DNA of 64,000 nucleotides from Sinomonas sp. R1AF57 (GCF_002224485.1 NZ_CP022463.1:746119-810118); one strand, 5' to 3'; shown: positions 34,387-43,640, numbered from the stretch's first letter. Translations and numbers: made by a program. Notes: generated by a model not told the origin, from the sequence alone.

Positions 34387-36126
34387 ATGACCGTTCCGGA
34401 CCGCTCGCCCCACGCCAACCCCGCCGCCGACCCACAGTGGTTCCGCAGCGCCGTCGTCTACCAGATCTACCCCCGCAGCTTCGCGGACTCCGACGGCGAC
34501 GGCGTGGGCGACCTCCGCGGGATCATCGGAAAGCTGGACTACCTCGAGCGGCTTGGCGTGGACGTCGTCTGGCTCTCGCCCGTGTACCGGTCGCCCCAGG
34601 ACGACAACGGCTACGACATCAGCGACTACCGGGACATCGACCCGCTCTTCGGGTCCCTCACAGACCTCGACGAGCTCATCGAGGGCCTCCACGCCCGCGG
34701 GATGAAGCTCGTCATGGACCTCGTGGTCAACCACACCTCGGACGAGCACCCGTGGTTCGAGGAGTCGCGCGCGTCGAAGGACTCGCCGCGGCGCGACTGG
34801 TACTGGTGGCGCCCGCCCCGGCCCGGCCGCAAGCCCGGCACGCCCGGCGCGGAGCCGAACAACTGGGGCTCGTTCTTCTCCGGGTCGGCGTGGCAGTTCG
34901 ACGAGGCCTCCGGCGAGTACTACCTCCACCTCTTCTCGAGGAAGCAGCCGGACCTGAACTGGGAGAACCCCGAGGTCCGGCAGGCCGTCTACGCGATGAT
35001 GAACTGGTGGCTGGACCGCGGGGTGGACGGATTCCGGATGGACGTCATCAACTTCATCTCCAAGGACCCCGCCCTGGCGGACACCCCCGTCCACGAGGGC
35101 GAGCTCCACAGCCACGACCGCCGCGGCTACGCGTGCGGCCCCCGGATCCACGAGTTCCTCCAGGAGATGCACCGGGAGGTGTTCGCACACCGCGGCCCGG
35201 GCCTGCTGACCGTGGGCGAGATGCCCAGCGTCACGGTTGAGGACGCGGTCCTGTTCACCGATCCCGCCCGCCACGAGCTGGACATGGTCTTCCAGTTCGA
35301 GCACGTGAACCTCGACCACGGCGGGGGCAGCAAATGGCGCCCCGGCCGCATGCGGCTCACGGACCTGAAGGCCTCGTTCGGCCGATGGCAGAAGGGGCTC
35401 GAGGAGCGCGGCTGGAACAGCCTCTACTGGGGCAACCACGACCAGCCGCGGATCGTGTCCCGGTGGGGAGACGACGGCGAGTACCGGGAGCTCTCGGCGA
35501 AGATGCTCGCCGGTGTCCTGCACCTGCACCGCGGCACCCCGTACGTGTACCAGGGCGAGGAGCTGGGCATGACGAACATGGCCTTCGCCGGGATCGACGC
35601 GCATCGGGACATCGAGGTCCTGAATCACTATCGCGAGGCCACCGGCGGCCTGGGCCTGGACCCAGTGCAGGTCCTGGAGTCCATCGCCCCGCTCAACCGG
35701 GACAACGCCCGCACGCCCGTCCAGTGGGACGCCGGGCCCAACGCCGGCTTCACCACCGGCACCCCCTGGATCGTGGTCAACCCCAACGCCGCGGAGATCA
35801 ACGCCGCGGCCCAGGTCGACCGTGAGGACTCCGTCTTCGCCTTCTACCGCGAGCTCATCCGCCTCCGCCACGAGCTGCCGGTGATTGCCGACGGCGACTT
35901 CACCATGCTCCTGCCCGAGACCGAGGCCGTCTACGCCTTCACCCGGCGCCTCGGGGCCACGGAGCTGCTCGTCCTCGGCAACTTCTCGGCCGAGCCGCGG
36001 CCGGTGGAGCTCGGCGACCCGGGCTGGGCCCACGCCCAGGTGCTGCTCGGCAACCGCCCTGACAGCCCGGGCCTGGACCTGGGGCCCTGGGAGTTCGCCT
36101 GCCGGATCCGCACCGTCTCGGCCTGA
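34387..36126 (+). CDS. GH13 alpha-glucosidase (oligo-1,6-glucosidase type)
   Basis: A 579-residue cytoplasmic GH13 enzyme. It starts WFRSAVVYQIYPRSFADSDG. The nucleophile Asp lies in DGFRMDVINFI near residue 217, the acid/base Glu in VGEMPSV near 278, and the transition-state Asp in NHDQPR near 351. The region ARTPVQWDAGPNAGFTTG is the typical alpha-glucosidase/trehalose-6-phosphate hydrolase block. It cleaves alpha-linked glucosides such as maltose, isomaltose or sucrose; linkage preference cannot be set. The start is ATG at 34387. No sugar transporter gene adjoins it. Confidence 0.9.
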   Translation: MTVPDRSPHANPAADPQWFRSAVVYQIYPRSFADSDGDGVGDLRGIIGKLDYLERLGVDVVWLSPVYRSPQDDNGYDISDYRDIDPLFGSLTDLDELIEGLHARGMKLVMDLVVNHTSDEHPWFEESRASKDSPRRDWYWWRPPRPGRKPGTPGAEPNNWGSFFSGSAWQFDEASGEYYLHLFSRKQPDLNWENPEVRQAVYAMMNWWLDRGVDGFRMDVINFISKDPALADTPVHEGELHSHDRRGYACGPRIHEFLQEMHREVFAHRGPGLLTVGEMPSVTVEDAVLFTDPARHELDMVFQFEHVNLDHGGGSKWRPGRMRLTDLKASFGRWQKGLEERGWNSLYWGNHDQPRIVSRWGDDGEYRELSAKMLAGVLHLHRGTPYVYQGEELGMTNMAFAGIDAHRDIEVLNHYREATGGLGLDPVQVLESIAPLNRDNARTPVQWDAGPNAGFTTGTPWIVVNPNAAEINAAAQVDREDSVFAFYRELIRLRHELPVIADGDFTMLLPETEAVYAFTRRLGATELLVLGNFSAEPRPVELGDPGWAHAQVLLGNRPDSPGLDLGPWEFACRIRTVSA

Positions 36127-36347
36127 ACGCCCGTCTTCGGGCCCCCACCGGACAGCCCTCTGCGCGGTACTGATCGGAAAAGCTGACCGATAGTGTTCGG
36201 GAAGAGTCGCTTTACCTGATGGGACACAGCTCCGGATACTGAACAAGGCCGATGTGGTGGGCGTCACGTTGGGGAGCCGCTGCCCGCGGAGGCCGCACAG
36301 TCCAGAAGGCCCGGCAACGGGTCTGGAGCAACGGTGGGAGTTTCTCG

Positions 36348-37799
36348 ATGAGTGGGCAGAATCCTCGGTCGGTGTGGCGACGCAAGCCACTGGAGGAGAT
36401 GGAAGACGAGACCGTCAAGAGCGGGCTGTTCAGGAGTCTCGGCCTGTGGCAGCTGACGGCGATCGGTGTCGGCGGGATCATCGGCGTGGGCATCTTCTCC
36501 CTCGCCGGGCTCGTGGCGCACGGCGACGCAGACAACCCCGGGGTCGGGCCGGCAGTCCTGATCTCGTTCCTGGTCGCGGGCCTGGCCTCCGCCGCCGCGG
36601 CGCTCTCCTACGCGGAGTTCGCCGGCATGATCCCGCGCGCCGGCTCCGCGTACACCTACGGCTACGTGGCGCTGGGCGAGATCACCGGCTGGTTCATCGG
36701 GTGGGACCTGCTGCTGGAGTACATCGCGATCGTGGCTGTGGTGGCGATCGGCATCTCCGGGTACCTCGACGCGTTCCTGGGCGGCTTCGGCGTCCACCTT
36801 CCGGCGTGGATGACTTCCACCGTGGACGAGGGCAAGGGCGGCATCGTCAACGTGCCGGCCATCCTGATCTGCCTCCTCGTCACGCTGATCCTCAGCCGCG
36901 GGACCAAGGCGTTCGGCCGCTTCGAGCTCGCCGTCGTGGCCATCAAGGTCACGCTGATCCTGTTCATCGTGGGCCTGGGCGTCTTCTACATCAACACCAA
37001 CAACTACACGCCGTTCATGCCCAGCGGCTTCGGTCCGGTGATGAGCGGCGCGGCCACGGTCTTCTTCGCCGTCTTCGGCTACGACGCCATGAGCACGGCC
37101 GCCGAGGAGGCCACGGAGGGCAAGAAGCACATGCCCAAGGCCATCATCCTGTCCCTCATCATCGCGATGCTCCTCTACGTGGCCGCGACTCTGGTCCTGA
37201 CGGGCATGCAGAACTACCAGGACATCGACCCCAAGGCCGGGTTTGCCTCCGCCTTCACCGGGGTGGGCCTGCCGGTCATCGCGAGCATCATCTCGGTGTT
37301 CGCGGTGCTCTCCATCCTCACCGTGATGCTGACCTTCCTGCTCGGCGTGACCCGCGTCTGGTTCTCCATGAGCCGCGACGGCTTGCTGCCGAAGTGGTTC
37401 TCGAAGGTGGACCGCGGCGGGACCCCTCAGCGCGTCACCTGGATCGCCGGCGTCGGCTCGGCGTTCCTGGCCGGCGTGTTCCCCATCCGCGCCGTGGCCG
37501 ACCTGACCAACATCGGCATCCTCGCCGCCTTCGTGGTGGTGTGCGTCTCGGTCATCGTGTTCCGGCGCACCAAGCCGGACGCCCCGCGCACCTTCCGCCT
37601 GCCGTGGATGCCGGTGGTCCCCGCGGTCGGCGTCATCGCCTCGCTCCTGCTGATCAGCCAGCTGCACTGGGAGACCTGGCTGCGCTTCGTGGTCTGGCTC
37701 GTGATCGGGCTGGTCATCTACTTCGCCTACGGGCGCAAGCACTCGCTCATGAACCCGGACAGCCCGCGCCGCGTGCAGGAGGCGAGCCTGCGCGGCTGA
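36348..37799 (+). CDS. Amino-acid permease, APC superfamily (cationic amino-acid type)
   Basis: A 483-residue transporter with 12 hydrophobic segments. The first helix has AIGVGGIIGVGIFSLAGLVA, the APC substrate-binding GxG motif. Family block YAEFAGMIPRAGSAYTYGY and FAVFGYDAMSTAAEEATEG are typical of CAT/YfnA-type permeases. It likely imports a cationic or branched amino acid by proton symport. ATG 36348 has GGTGGGAG upstream. Six hairpin repeats follow 28 bp after the stop. Confidence 0.9.
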   Translation: MSGQNPRSVWRRKPLEEMEDETVKSGLFRSLGLWQLTAIGVGGIIGVGIFSLAGLVAHGDADNPGVGPAVLISFLVAGLASAAAALSYAEFAGMIPRAGSAYTYGYVALGEITGWFIGWDLLLEYIAIVAVVAIGISGYLDAFLGGFGVHLPAWMTSTVDEGKGGIVNVPAILICLLVTLILSRGTKAFGRFELAVVAIKVTLILFIVGLGVFYINTNNYTPFMPSGFGPVMSGAATVFFAVFGYDAMSTAAEEATEGKKHMPKAIILSLIIAMLLYVAATLVLTGMQNYQDIDPKAGFASAFTGVGLPVIASIISVFAVLSILTVMLTFLLGVTRVWFSMSRDGLLPKWFSKVDRGGTPQRVTWIAGVGSAFLAGVFPIRAVADLTNIGILAAFVVVCVSVIVFRRTKPDAPRTFRLPWMPVVPAVGVIASLLLISQLHWETWLRFVVWLVIGLVIYFAYGRKHSLMNPDSPRRVQEASLRG

Positions 37800-37826
37800 G
37801 GCGCCCGCCTCGGTGAGATGGTTGAC

Positions 37827-38042
37827 GGTGGTTGAGCGGAGTCGAAACCACGGACGCACAACGGTGGTTGAGCGGAGTCGAAACCACGGGCGCACACCGG
37901 TTGTTGAGCGGGGTCGAAACCACGGGCGCACACCGGTGGTTGAGCGGGGTCGAAACCACGGGCGCACACCGGTGGTTGAGCGGAGTCGAAACCACGGGCA
38001 CACACCGGTGGTTGAGCGGAGTCGAAACCACGGGCGCACGAC
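37827..38042. repeat. Six tandem 36-bp repeats, each with an internal hairpin
   Basis: Six head-to-tail 36-bp units starting at 37827, 37863, 37899, 37935, 37971 and 38007, with a few substitutions. Each unit contains GTGGTT ... AACCAC arms around GAGCGGAGTCGA, so it can fold alone. There are no spacers, so this is not CRISPR. It lies between the APC permease and the convergent beta-propeller gene, and abuts a copy of the GACGGCGGGTGC palindrome. I recall similar GGTTTCGACNNNCTCAACCACC sequences being frequent in intergenic regions of actinobacteria. Confidence 0.95.
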
Positions 38043-38065
38043 GGCGGGTGCGCACCCGGCGTCGT
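38038..38065. repeat. Palindromic GACGGCGGGTGC element, copy 1
   Basis: A 14+14-bp inverted repeat with one mismatch, at the end of the tandem repeat array and before the convergent beta-propeller gene. See the family finding. Confidence 0.8.
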
Positions 38066-38131
38066 CCGCGCGGCAGTCCACTGCTGCGGGTCAATGGCTC
38101 CCGGCGCCCGTTTCCGCCCAGGGCGCGCAGG

Positions 38132-39139
38132 CTACCGCCGTTCGACAGACGGCGACCAGGCGTGCTCGATGAAGAGGGTGGGCCTGCCCGTGCCGTCAGC
38201 GGGCACCGACCAGACGTCGCTGTCGCCTATCGGAACCCCGCGGGCGAGGCCATAGAGAACCGTGGTGTTGTCCAGCCACTCGGCCTGGTCGTCCACGTTG
38301 CGGCCCTCAGCGAGGACGGTCACTTCGCCGGTGGCGAGGTCCAGGACGGCGAGCACCCTCGTGCCCGGCTGGTTCGGATCGGCCTTGTACTTGAAGGCGA
38401 TCCTGGTCCTGTCCGGTGAGAGCGAGGGGCACTCGACGCCGGCCCGGACGGCGGTGAGCGTCCGCGCCCTGACGCTGCCCTTGACGAGCCAATTGCGGTC
38501 CGCCGAGCCGACCGTGGCATAGAAGGTGTCCCCGTCTTCGGCGAACGTCACTCCCCAGAGGTTGTGCTCGGCGGGGCTCAGGGTGACGCCTGGGATGTCG
38601 ATCGCGTACGCCTCGAGGTTGCCGAAGCCCTCGCCGTCCGTCGCGGAGATCTCTGTGGCGGTGGAGAACCCGCCGGCGTAGCCGCTGCCAGCCACGAACA
38701 CTGTCGACGACGCGAGCGTGCCGTCCGCGAGCAGGCGGGCCCGGCTGGGCGACCCGTTGAGGGTGCGTGTGCGCAGGAGGTTCCAGTCGGCGTCGAAGAT
38801 CTCCTCGTCGGTGGTGTTCGCCAGGCCCGGTGTGGCGTGAAGGCAGATGCGGCGCGCGGCGGCCGCGTAGATCCGGTCGCAGGACTGGTCGGTGATCGTC
38901 CGCGGTCCCAGGGAGTTGTCGACCGGGACGGTCGCCACCATCCCCTGGCCCTGCCCCGACGCGACGTTGCGGAAGTACACAACGGGCCCGGCGGGCGCGC
39001 TTGCGGCGACGGCGGCCTGGGAGGGGGCGCGGGACTCGGACTGGTACTGGGCGTACGCCCAGGCGCCGTAGCCGCCCGCACCGCCGAGGGCCAGGACGGC
39101 GATGACGATGAGCAGGATGCTCCGAACGCGGGTGGTCAC
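38132..39139 (-). CDS. TolB/beta-propeller-like membrane-anchored protein
   Basis: A 335-residue protein with an N-terminal anchor (SILLIVIAVLALGGAGGYGA) and an extracytoplasmic part of repeated strands. WLDNTTVLYGLARG, SLSPDRTRIAFKYKAD and DLATGEVTVLAEG are typical of TolB/WD40-like propeller blades. Four Cys (QSC, RICLH, VECPS) may form disulfides. The start is GTG at 39139, overlapping the stop of the upstream MFS gene as GTGA, so it is translationally linked to that transporter. The role is unknown; perhaps a sensor or accessory of the transporter. Confidence 0.7.
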   Translation of the reverse strand: MTTRVRSILLIVIAVLALGGAGGYGAWAYAQYQSESRAPSQAAVAASAPAGPVVYFRNVASGQGQGMVATVPVDNSLGPRTITDQSCDRIYAAAARRICLHATPGLANTTDEEIFDADWNLLRTRTLNGSPSRARLLADGTLASSTVFVAGSGYAGGFSTATEISATDGEGFGNLEAYAIDIPGVTLSPAEHNLWGVTFAEDGDTFYATVGSADRNWLVKGSVRARTLTAVRAGVECPSLSPDRTRIAFKYKADPNQPGTRVLAVLDLATGEVTVLAEGRNVDDQAEWLDNTTVLYGLARGVPIGDSDVWSVPADGTGRPTLFIEHAWSPSVERR

Positions 39140-40391
39140 GCGGCCGCCGTCCGGGCAGTGCGCAGCAGCATCGCCGCGACCGGCAGGGCGGCCGCGAGCA
39201 CGACGGCGACCAGCCACATCGCGGCGTCGCTCCCGACCGTGTACCAGAGCAGGCCGAAACCCGTCGACGCGAGCAGGCGGGCGACGGCGACGACCGTCTG
39301 CGCGGCGGCGATCCCGGTCGCGGCGGCTTCCCGGGGGCGAGGAGGCCGGCCATCGCGGCCAGCACGCCGTCGGTAGCGCCGTAGAAGACGCCCAGCAGGG
39401 CCAGCGTCGCGACGGTCGTGGGCAGCCCGGCCCAAGGCATGACGGCGAACGCGTAGGCGGCGAGGAGAGCTGCGTGACCGGCGAGGAAGACGCGCTTGCG
39501 GCCCCACCGGTCCGCGAGCCGGCCGATGGGGATGGCCAGGGCCAGGTACGCGGTGTTCGTTCCGACATACAGGAGCGGGAACCACTGGGCAGCGAACGAC
39601 GTGCGGGCCTGGAGGACGAGGTAGAGGAACCCGTCGCCGACCGTGAGGAGTCCGAGAATTCCGGCGGCGAGCAGCAGCCGCCGCATCGGGCCGGTGTTCA
39701 CGTCCCGCCAGCGGGGGCGGGGGCGCGGCGGCGACGGCACGGCGTCGGCCGGGAGGCGTCCCCGATCATTCGGGACGAGGAGGCCCAGCACGGCGAGCCC
39801 GACGAGCGCGAACGCGAGCGAGGCGACGAAGACGACGCCGTAGCCGTTGGGGATCGCCAGCAGGATCAGGAACGCCAGGACGGGTCCGAGCGTGGCGCCG
39901 ATCGTGTCGAGCATGCGGTGGACGCCGAACGACCGGCCGAGGTGCTCCGGCTGCGCGGCGAAGCGGATCATCGCGTCCCGCGGGGCGGTGCGGATGCCCT
40001 TGCCGACGCGGTCGACGGCGATCACGGCGGCGAGCGAGTTGAACCCGTTGGCCGCCAGCAGGACCACCCTTGCCGCGGCCGAAAGCCCGTAGCCGAAGAA
40101 CGCGACCCACTTCTGGCTGCCTGACCGGTCTGCGGCCATGCCCGCAGCGATCCGGACCGTGGCGCTGACGCCCTGGTAGATCCCGTCCATGAACCCGTAG
40201 GCCACCGTCGACAGACCCAGCGATGCCGTGATGTAGAGGGGAAGGACCGACGCCACCGACTCGGAGGAGACATCGGTCAGCAGGCTGACCACGCCCAGTG
40301 CGACGATCGTGGGGGCCAGCCTGAAAGGCGGCGCCTTGCCGGCAGCGAGTTCGGTCCTGCGGCTGCGCCAGTCCGCGAGGGATAGATACAT
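39136..40391 (-). pseudogene. MFS transporter interrupted by a one-base frameshift
   Basis: Two frames together encode a complete ~418-residue MFS protein. The upstream frame runs from ATG 40391 (GGAG at good spacing) through ALGVVSLLTDVSSESVASVL and DRVGKGIRTAPRDAMIRFAA to AGLLAP. It then loses frame at the G5 run 39333-39337 (C5 on the coding strand). Coding resumes one base off with REAAATGIAAAQTVVAVARL and ends RTARTAAA. One extra C restores AGLLAPREAA..., so the lesion is a single-base deletion or a sequencing error. The PRDAMI block is typical of RhtA/tetracycline-like efflux MFS. The downstream propeller gene is coupled to its stop. Confidence 0.8.
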
Positions 40392-40642
40392 CGGCCGCTC
40401 CGATCGCCGCCATCGCCCCATGTGGGCCGGCTCCGCGGCCACACTGCGGCGCCGGTGGGCCCACTCTCGCATATCCGTGTACGCGAAAGCTCCACCTCCG
40501 ACCACTCGAAAAAGCCAGTCGGAGTACGCGACTTCGCGTTCACGCTCCTCCCGTCTGGGCTGCCTGGTGGGCGGTAGAGGAGAGTGTGTAGCGGGCGCGG
40601 GTGGGGAACAGTGACGCGCTCGCTCGGATCAGCTCTGTTTGA

Positions 40643-40861
40643 TCCGGGCGGCGCTGTTCTTGCGAAGCCGTCGCGCGGCTGCCCGAAGATTTCACCGCCG
40701 CAAACCCCGAAGTCCCGTGGCGGTCCATGAAGGCGACTCGCAATCTCGTAGCGCACAGCTACGACCAGGTCGACTACGACCTCCTATGGGGCGCGCTGGC
40801 TCGTCAGCTGCCGATCGAGGCAGAACGTGTGCGGAGCATTGTGAGTCGGCTAAACACGTAG
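40643..40861 (+). pseudogene. HepT/DUF86-like toxin remnant
   Basis: The frame ending at TAG 40861 reads EAVARLPEDFTAANPEVPWR, then SMKATRNLVAHSYDQVDYDL, then LLWGALARQLP. The RNxxxHxY core is the RNase motif of HepT toxins (MNT/HepT modules). The N-terminal half is missing: an in-frame stop at 40640-40642 cuts it and no start with a ribosome site precedes the conserved part. No MNT nucleotidyltransferase partner is visible. It is a degraded toxin-antitoxin fragment. Confidence 0.6.
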
Positions 40862-41013
40862 GCGGGCGCGCGTTTAGTTGAATGTCCGGTTCCCCGGATG
40901 CGGAGAACACCTTCGGTACTTCAGGCCTCGTCGGGTGCTCGCCCAGATGGTGGAATGGGCGATACCGAGGCGCCGGGCGCCCGGTCTCGAATTGGGGGGA
41001 CGTGGGGGGAGCT

Positions 41014-41976
41014 GTGGATCGTGATGCGCGGTCGGTCGCCTTTTCTGGGCTCTATCCGATGCAGTGGGCCTGGTACCGGAACTTTGGGGGCGGCCCCAAC
41101 TATGTGACGCCGGAGCTGAGGAAGGCCAACCTCGCCGTGGGCTGGCGGGCGCTGCTGCGCGTCGGGGGCTGCCTCTCGGCTGCGCTCGGGGCGCTCGTTG
41201 CACTGTCCCTGCTCGCCTTCGTCACGGGGACGTCGAAGTCGCCGGGATGGGCGCCACTCGTTCTGGGTGTGCTGCTCGTCGGCTTCGTCTGGTTCATCCG
41301 CATCCTCGCCTCTGCCGCCCGCCAGCGCGAGCACAACCGTGGGGTGGCGGCGCGGGCGGGCAGGGCGCACGGTTCGCCCGGCGGCATCCGGGCGGCCGGT
41401 AGCCGGTTCGGCTCGGCGCAGGTGCAGGCTGGGGCCGTGGGGGAGGAGGCGACTGCCCTCCTCCTGGACATGCTGCTGAGCATCCCCGGCACCGCGGTCT
41501 TCCACGGCCTGCAGTTCCCGTACGACGACAACGCCGACGTCGACCACGCCGTGGCGCGTGGGAACGTCGTCTTCCTGATCGACTCGAAGCTCTACCGGTG
41601 GGGCACGTACCAGTGGGATGTTCGCCGGGACCGCGACGTCCTGGTCCGGACGGACGGGTACGGGTCGCCCCGCCCCAACGCGATGCACGCCGCCGCGGAA
41701 GGCTATCGGCGGCTGCTGGGTCCGCAGGTCGAGGTCATCCCGCTGGTCCTCATCCACGGGCGCGGCGTCGCCGTCCGGCCGTCGAGCATCTCCGCACACG
41801 GGGTCCACCTCGCCACCGCAGCGCAGGCCATGGAGCGGATCGGCAACACGCTCGCTGCCACCATCGGCTACTGGCCCGACAACCCCGCCGTGCACGCCGC
41901 GCTCGTGGGGAAGCTCAAGCCCCCGGTTCCGCCCGTTCCCCCGGGAACGGGCAACGCCGCGCCCGGCGGAGGGTGA
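41014..41976 (+). CDS. NERD domain membrane protein
   Basis: A 320-residue protein. Two membrane helices (residues ~45-95) follow the motif MQWAWYRNFGGGPNYVTPEL. A basic linker leads to the NERD (nuclease-related) domain: AVGEEATALLLDMLLSIPGT, NADVDHAVARGNVVFLIDSK with its Asp/Asp-x-Lys nuclease-like residues, then RPNAMHAAAEGYRRLLGPQ. NERD proteins are predicted nucleic-acid enzymes and here are membrane-anchored. The start is uncertain: GTG 41014 lies behind GGGGGAG; GTG 41002 or ATG 40882 are alternatives. A 20-bp-arm palindrome begins at the stop codon. Confidence 0.75.
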   Translation: MDRDARSVAFSGLYPMQWAWYRNFGGGPNYVTPELRKANLAVGWRALLRVGGCLSAALGALVALSLLAFVTGTSKSPGWAPLVLGVLLVGFVWFIRILASAARQREHNRGVAARAGRAHGSPGGIRAAGSRFGSAQVQAGAVGEEATALLLDMLLSIPGTAVFHGLQFPYDDNADVDHAVARGNVVFLIDSKLYRWGTYQWDVRRDRDVLVRTDGYGSPRPNAMHAAAEGYRRLLGPQVEVIPLVLIHGRGVAVRPSSISAHGVHLATAAQAMERIGNTLAATIGYWPDNPAVHAALVGKLKPPVPPVPPGTGNAAPGGG

Positions 41977-42014
41977 GCGGACGACGGCGGGTGCGTGCCC
42001 GCCGTCGTCCGCTC
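41975..42014. repeat. Palindromic GACGGCGGGTGC element, copy 2, likely NERD-gene terminator
   Basis: A 20+20-bp inverted repeat with one mismatch and no loop spacer. Its left arm starts inside the TGA stop codon of the NERD gene; GCCTGTTCTGT follows. Confidence 0.85.
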
Positions 42015-42156
42015 GCCTGTTCTGTCGGTGCCGTGTGCTCTGATGAGGCCTATGACGACGCCTCCATGTTGCTTTCTTGACGTTCTGCACGGGATACCGT
42101 CCTTCGTCCGGGAATCACCCGGGTGATCGGCGGTCCTACCGTGAAAGGACACCAGC

Positions 42157-42537
42157 ATGAACAGCGTGTGGCACATTGCCGCGGATATCCGCCTCCTCCC
42201 TGTCCCCGGCGGTCCTTCGCCGAGCCCGGTCGACAGGGTCGTTGCCGCCATGGGGCGGGTGACGGAGGCCGGGGCTGAGACCTTCAGCTTCTCGCCCGAG
42301 TCGGAGATGCCGGAGCTCGGTGTCGGTTTCAGGGTGGACGCCGAGACCTTCGAGGACGCATGGGGCTTCGCCCCGTGGGTCGTGGAGCTCCTCGGCGACC
42401 TTGCCGGACCTGCCGAGGTCGTTGCTCTGCGGATTTGCGATGACGAGCGCTGGCGCCGCGAGAACGAGCGCGGCGCCGGGAAGCGTGGCTTCTTGAGGCG
42501 CTTTCGGGCGTCAGCCCGGTGGTTCAGGGGCGCATAG
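42157..42537 (+). CDS. Hypothetical protein
   Basis: A 126-residue protein of unknown family. It has an N-terminal strand-like part (VWHIAADIRLLPVPGG), an acidic middle (FSPESEMPELGVGFRVDAET), and a very basic C-terminus (ERGAGKRGFLRRFRASARWF). No membrane helix or signal. ATG 42157 has AAAGGACACC upstream. A strong hairpin follows. Confidence 0.55.
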   Translation: MNSVWHIAADIRLLPVPGGPSPSPVDRVVAAMGRVTEAGAETFSFSPESEMPELGVGFRVDAETFEDAWGFAPWVVELLGDLAGPAEVVALRICDDERWRRENERGAGKRGFLRRFRASARWFRGA

Positions 42538-42576
42538 TTCGTCGCAATTCAGGCGTGTAAACGCTAAGTGAGCGAT

Positions 42577-42615
42577 GAGTGGTGGTTCCGGCTCTCGAAG
42601 CCGGAACCACCACTC
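42577..42615 (+). terminator. Terminator hairpin
   Basis: A perfect 17-bp inverted repeat (42577-42593 with 42599-42615) around CTCGA, 39 bp after the hypothetical gene. It serves the + strand; 200 bp of gene-free sequence then lead to the lipoprotein gene. Confidence 0.8.
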
Positions 42616-42817
42616 CCTGTCCACTGCTTCTCGCCTCGGGACAGTGTTATTTACATGTCAAACAAGAATGTGATCTCCTTGCGGGTACGCGCCCGCGGGT
42701 TTCGTGAGACTCCATCGGGAAGAGCTCGTCCTTGTCACTCCAGCCGCGCAGCGTTGCGCGGTTCATCGTAAGTGGGTGACCGGGCGCAGGAAAATCAGTG
42801 CGGTAGGGGGAATCAGA

Positions 42818-43540
42818 TTGAGGAAATTGCTAGCGGTATTTGCCCTGGCGGCGATTGTGACCACCGGGTGTTCGGCAAGCCCGACGGTTCAGGCCACGAA
42901 TACGTCTCAGACGCCGACGGCGACGCCAACTATGGCTTGTCCCACGCCCATGCCGACGTCGACCGTGACCATCACGGCCACTCCCACGCCGAGCGGTCAG
43001 ACGGCCAAGCCGTCGGCGACGAGCACCGCTGCCACATCAGCTCCTGCGACGACGCCGTCTGCCTGCCCGACCTCGACTGAAACGGTGCTGGTCGCCCTTC
43101 ACGCCGATGGAGACGCCTGCGTCACCGTGGGCGAGCGGTACGCGATGGCCAAGGTTGACTTGACCTGCACGAAGGACCGCGCCGGGAGCACCGTATGGAT
43201 GACCAAGTCCAAGGCCGACAAGCTCGCCTCCGACCTCGCAGCAGAGAAGGCTGCCGCTGATGCGAAGGCCGCCGCGGACGCCAAAGCTGCTGCTGACGCG
43301 AAGGCTGCAGCAGATGCGAAGGCGGCGGCCGATGCGCAGGCCGCAGCTGATGCTGCAGCTGCGGCCCAGCGTGCAGCCGTTGGGACGAGTGGGGGCAACG
43401 TATCTGGTTCAGGAGGCGGGACGTCGGGCGGGGCCAGCGTTCCCCATATCGGCGGACCCATCATCTGCAGGGATGGCTACATTTGGCCCGGGACGACTCG
43501 GCAGGGTGCCTGCAGGGGGCATAACGGAATAGCCAACTAA
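42818..43540 (+). CDS. Lipoprotein with Ala/Lys repeat and DUF3761-like C-terminus
   Basis: A 240-residue secreted lipoprotein. The start is TTG 42818, exactly 7 nt after AGGGGG; this gives MRKLLAVFALAAIVTTGCS, a signal peptide with a lipobox Cys. A Thr/Pro/Ser-rich stalk follows to about residue 85, then a compact region with DACVTVGERYAMAKVDLTC. Six AAADAK-type units (about 143-185) form a helical or coiled stretch. The C-terminus CRDGYIWPGTTRQGACRGHN resembles DUF3761. The repeat units differ at DNA level but not in protein, pointing to protein-level selection. Confidence 0.7.
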   Translation: MRKLLAVFALAAIVTTGCSASPTVQATNTSQTPTATPTMACPTPMPTSTVTITATPTPSGQTAKPSATSTAATSAPATTPSACPTSTETVLVALHADGDACVTVGERYAMAKVDLTCTKDRAGSTVWMTKSKADKLASDLAAEKAAADAKAAADAKAAADAKAAADAKAAADAQAAADAAAAAQRAAVGTSGGNVSGSGGGTSGGASVPHIGGPIICRDGYIWPGTTRQGACRGHNGIAN

Positions 43541-43585
43541 CTCACCGCTGTCGTGCCTGGCGCGGCGTACTGTTCTGCAGGCGAC

Positions 43586-43617
43586 GCACGACGGCGGGTG
43601 CGCACCCGCCGTCGTGC
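43586..43617. repeat. Palindromic GACGGCGGGTGC element, copy 3
   Basis: A perfect 16+16-bp inverted repeat between the convergent ends of the lipoprotein and flavodoxin genes, so it may act as a bidirectional terminator. Confidence 0.9.
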
Positions 43618-43640
43618 GCCCGCCGACCGCCGGGGTGCTG

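Noticed and set aside
37827-38042. CRISPR array
   Set aside because: The 36-bp units are contiguous without unique spacers, and no cas gene is in the window.
37832-38419. Long frames through the 36-bp repeats on both strands as repeat proteins
   Set aside because: The frames arise because 36 is a multiple of three. They have no ribosome site and run into neighbouring genes.
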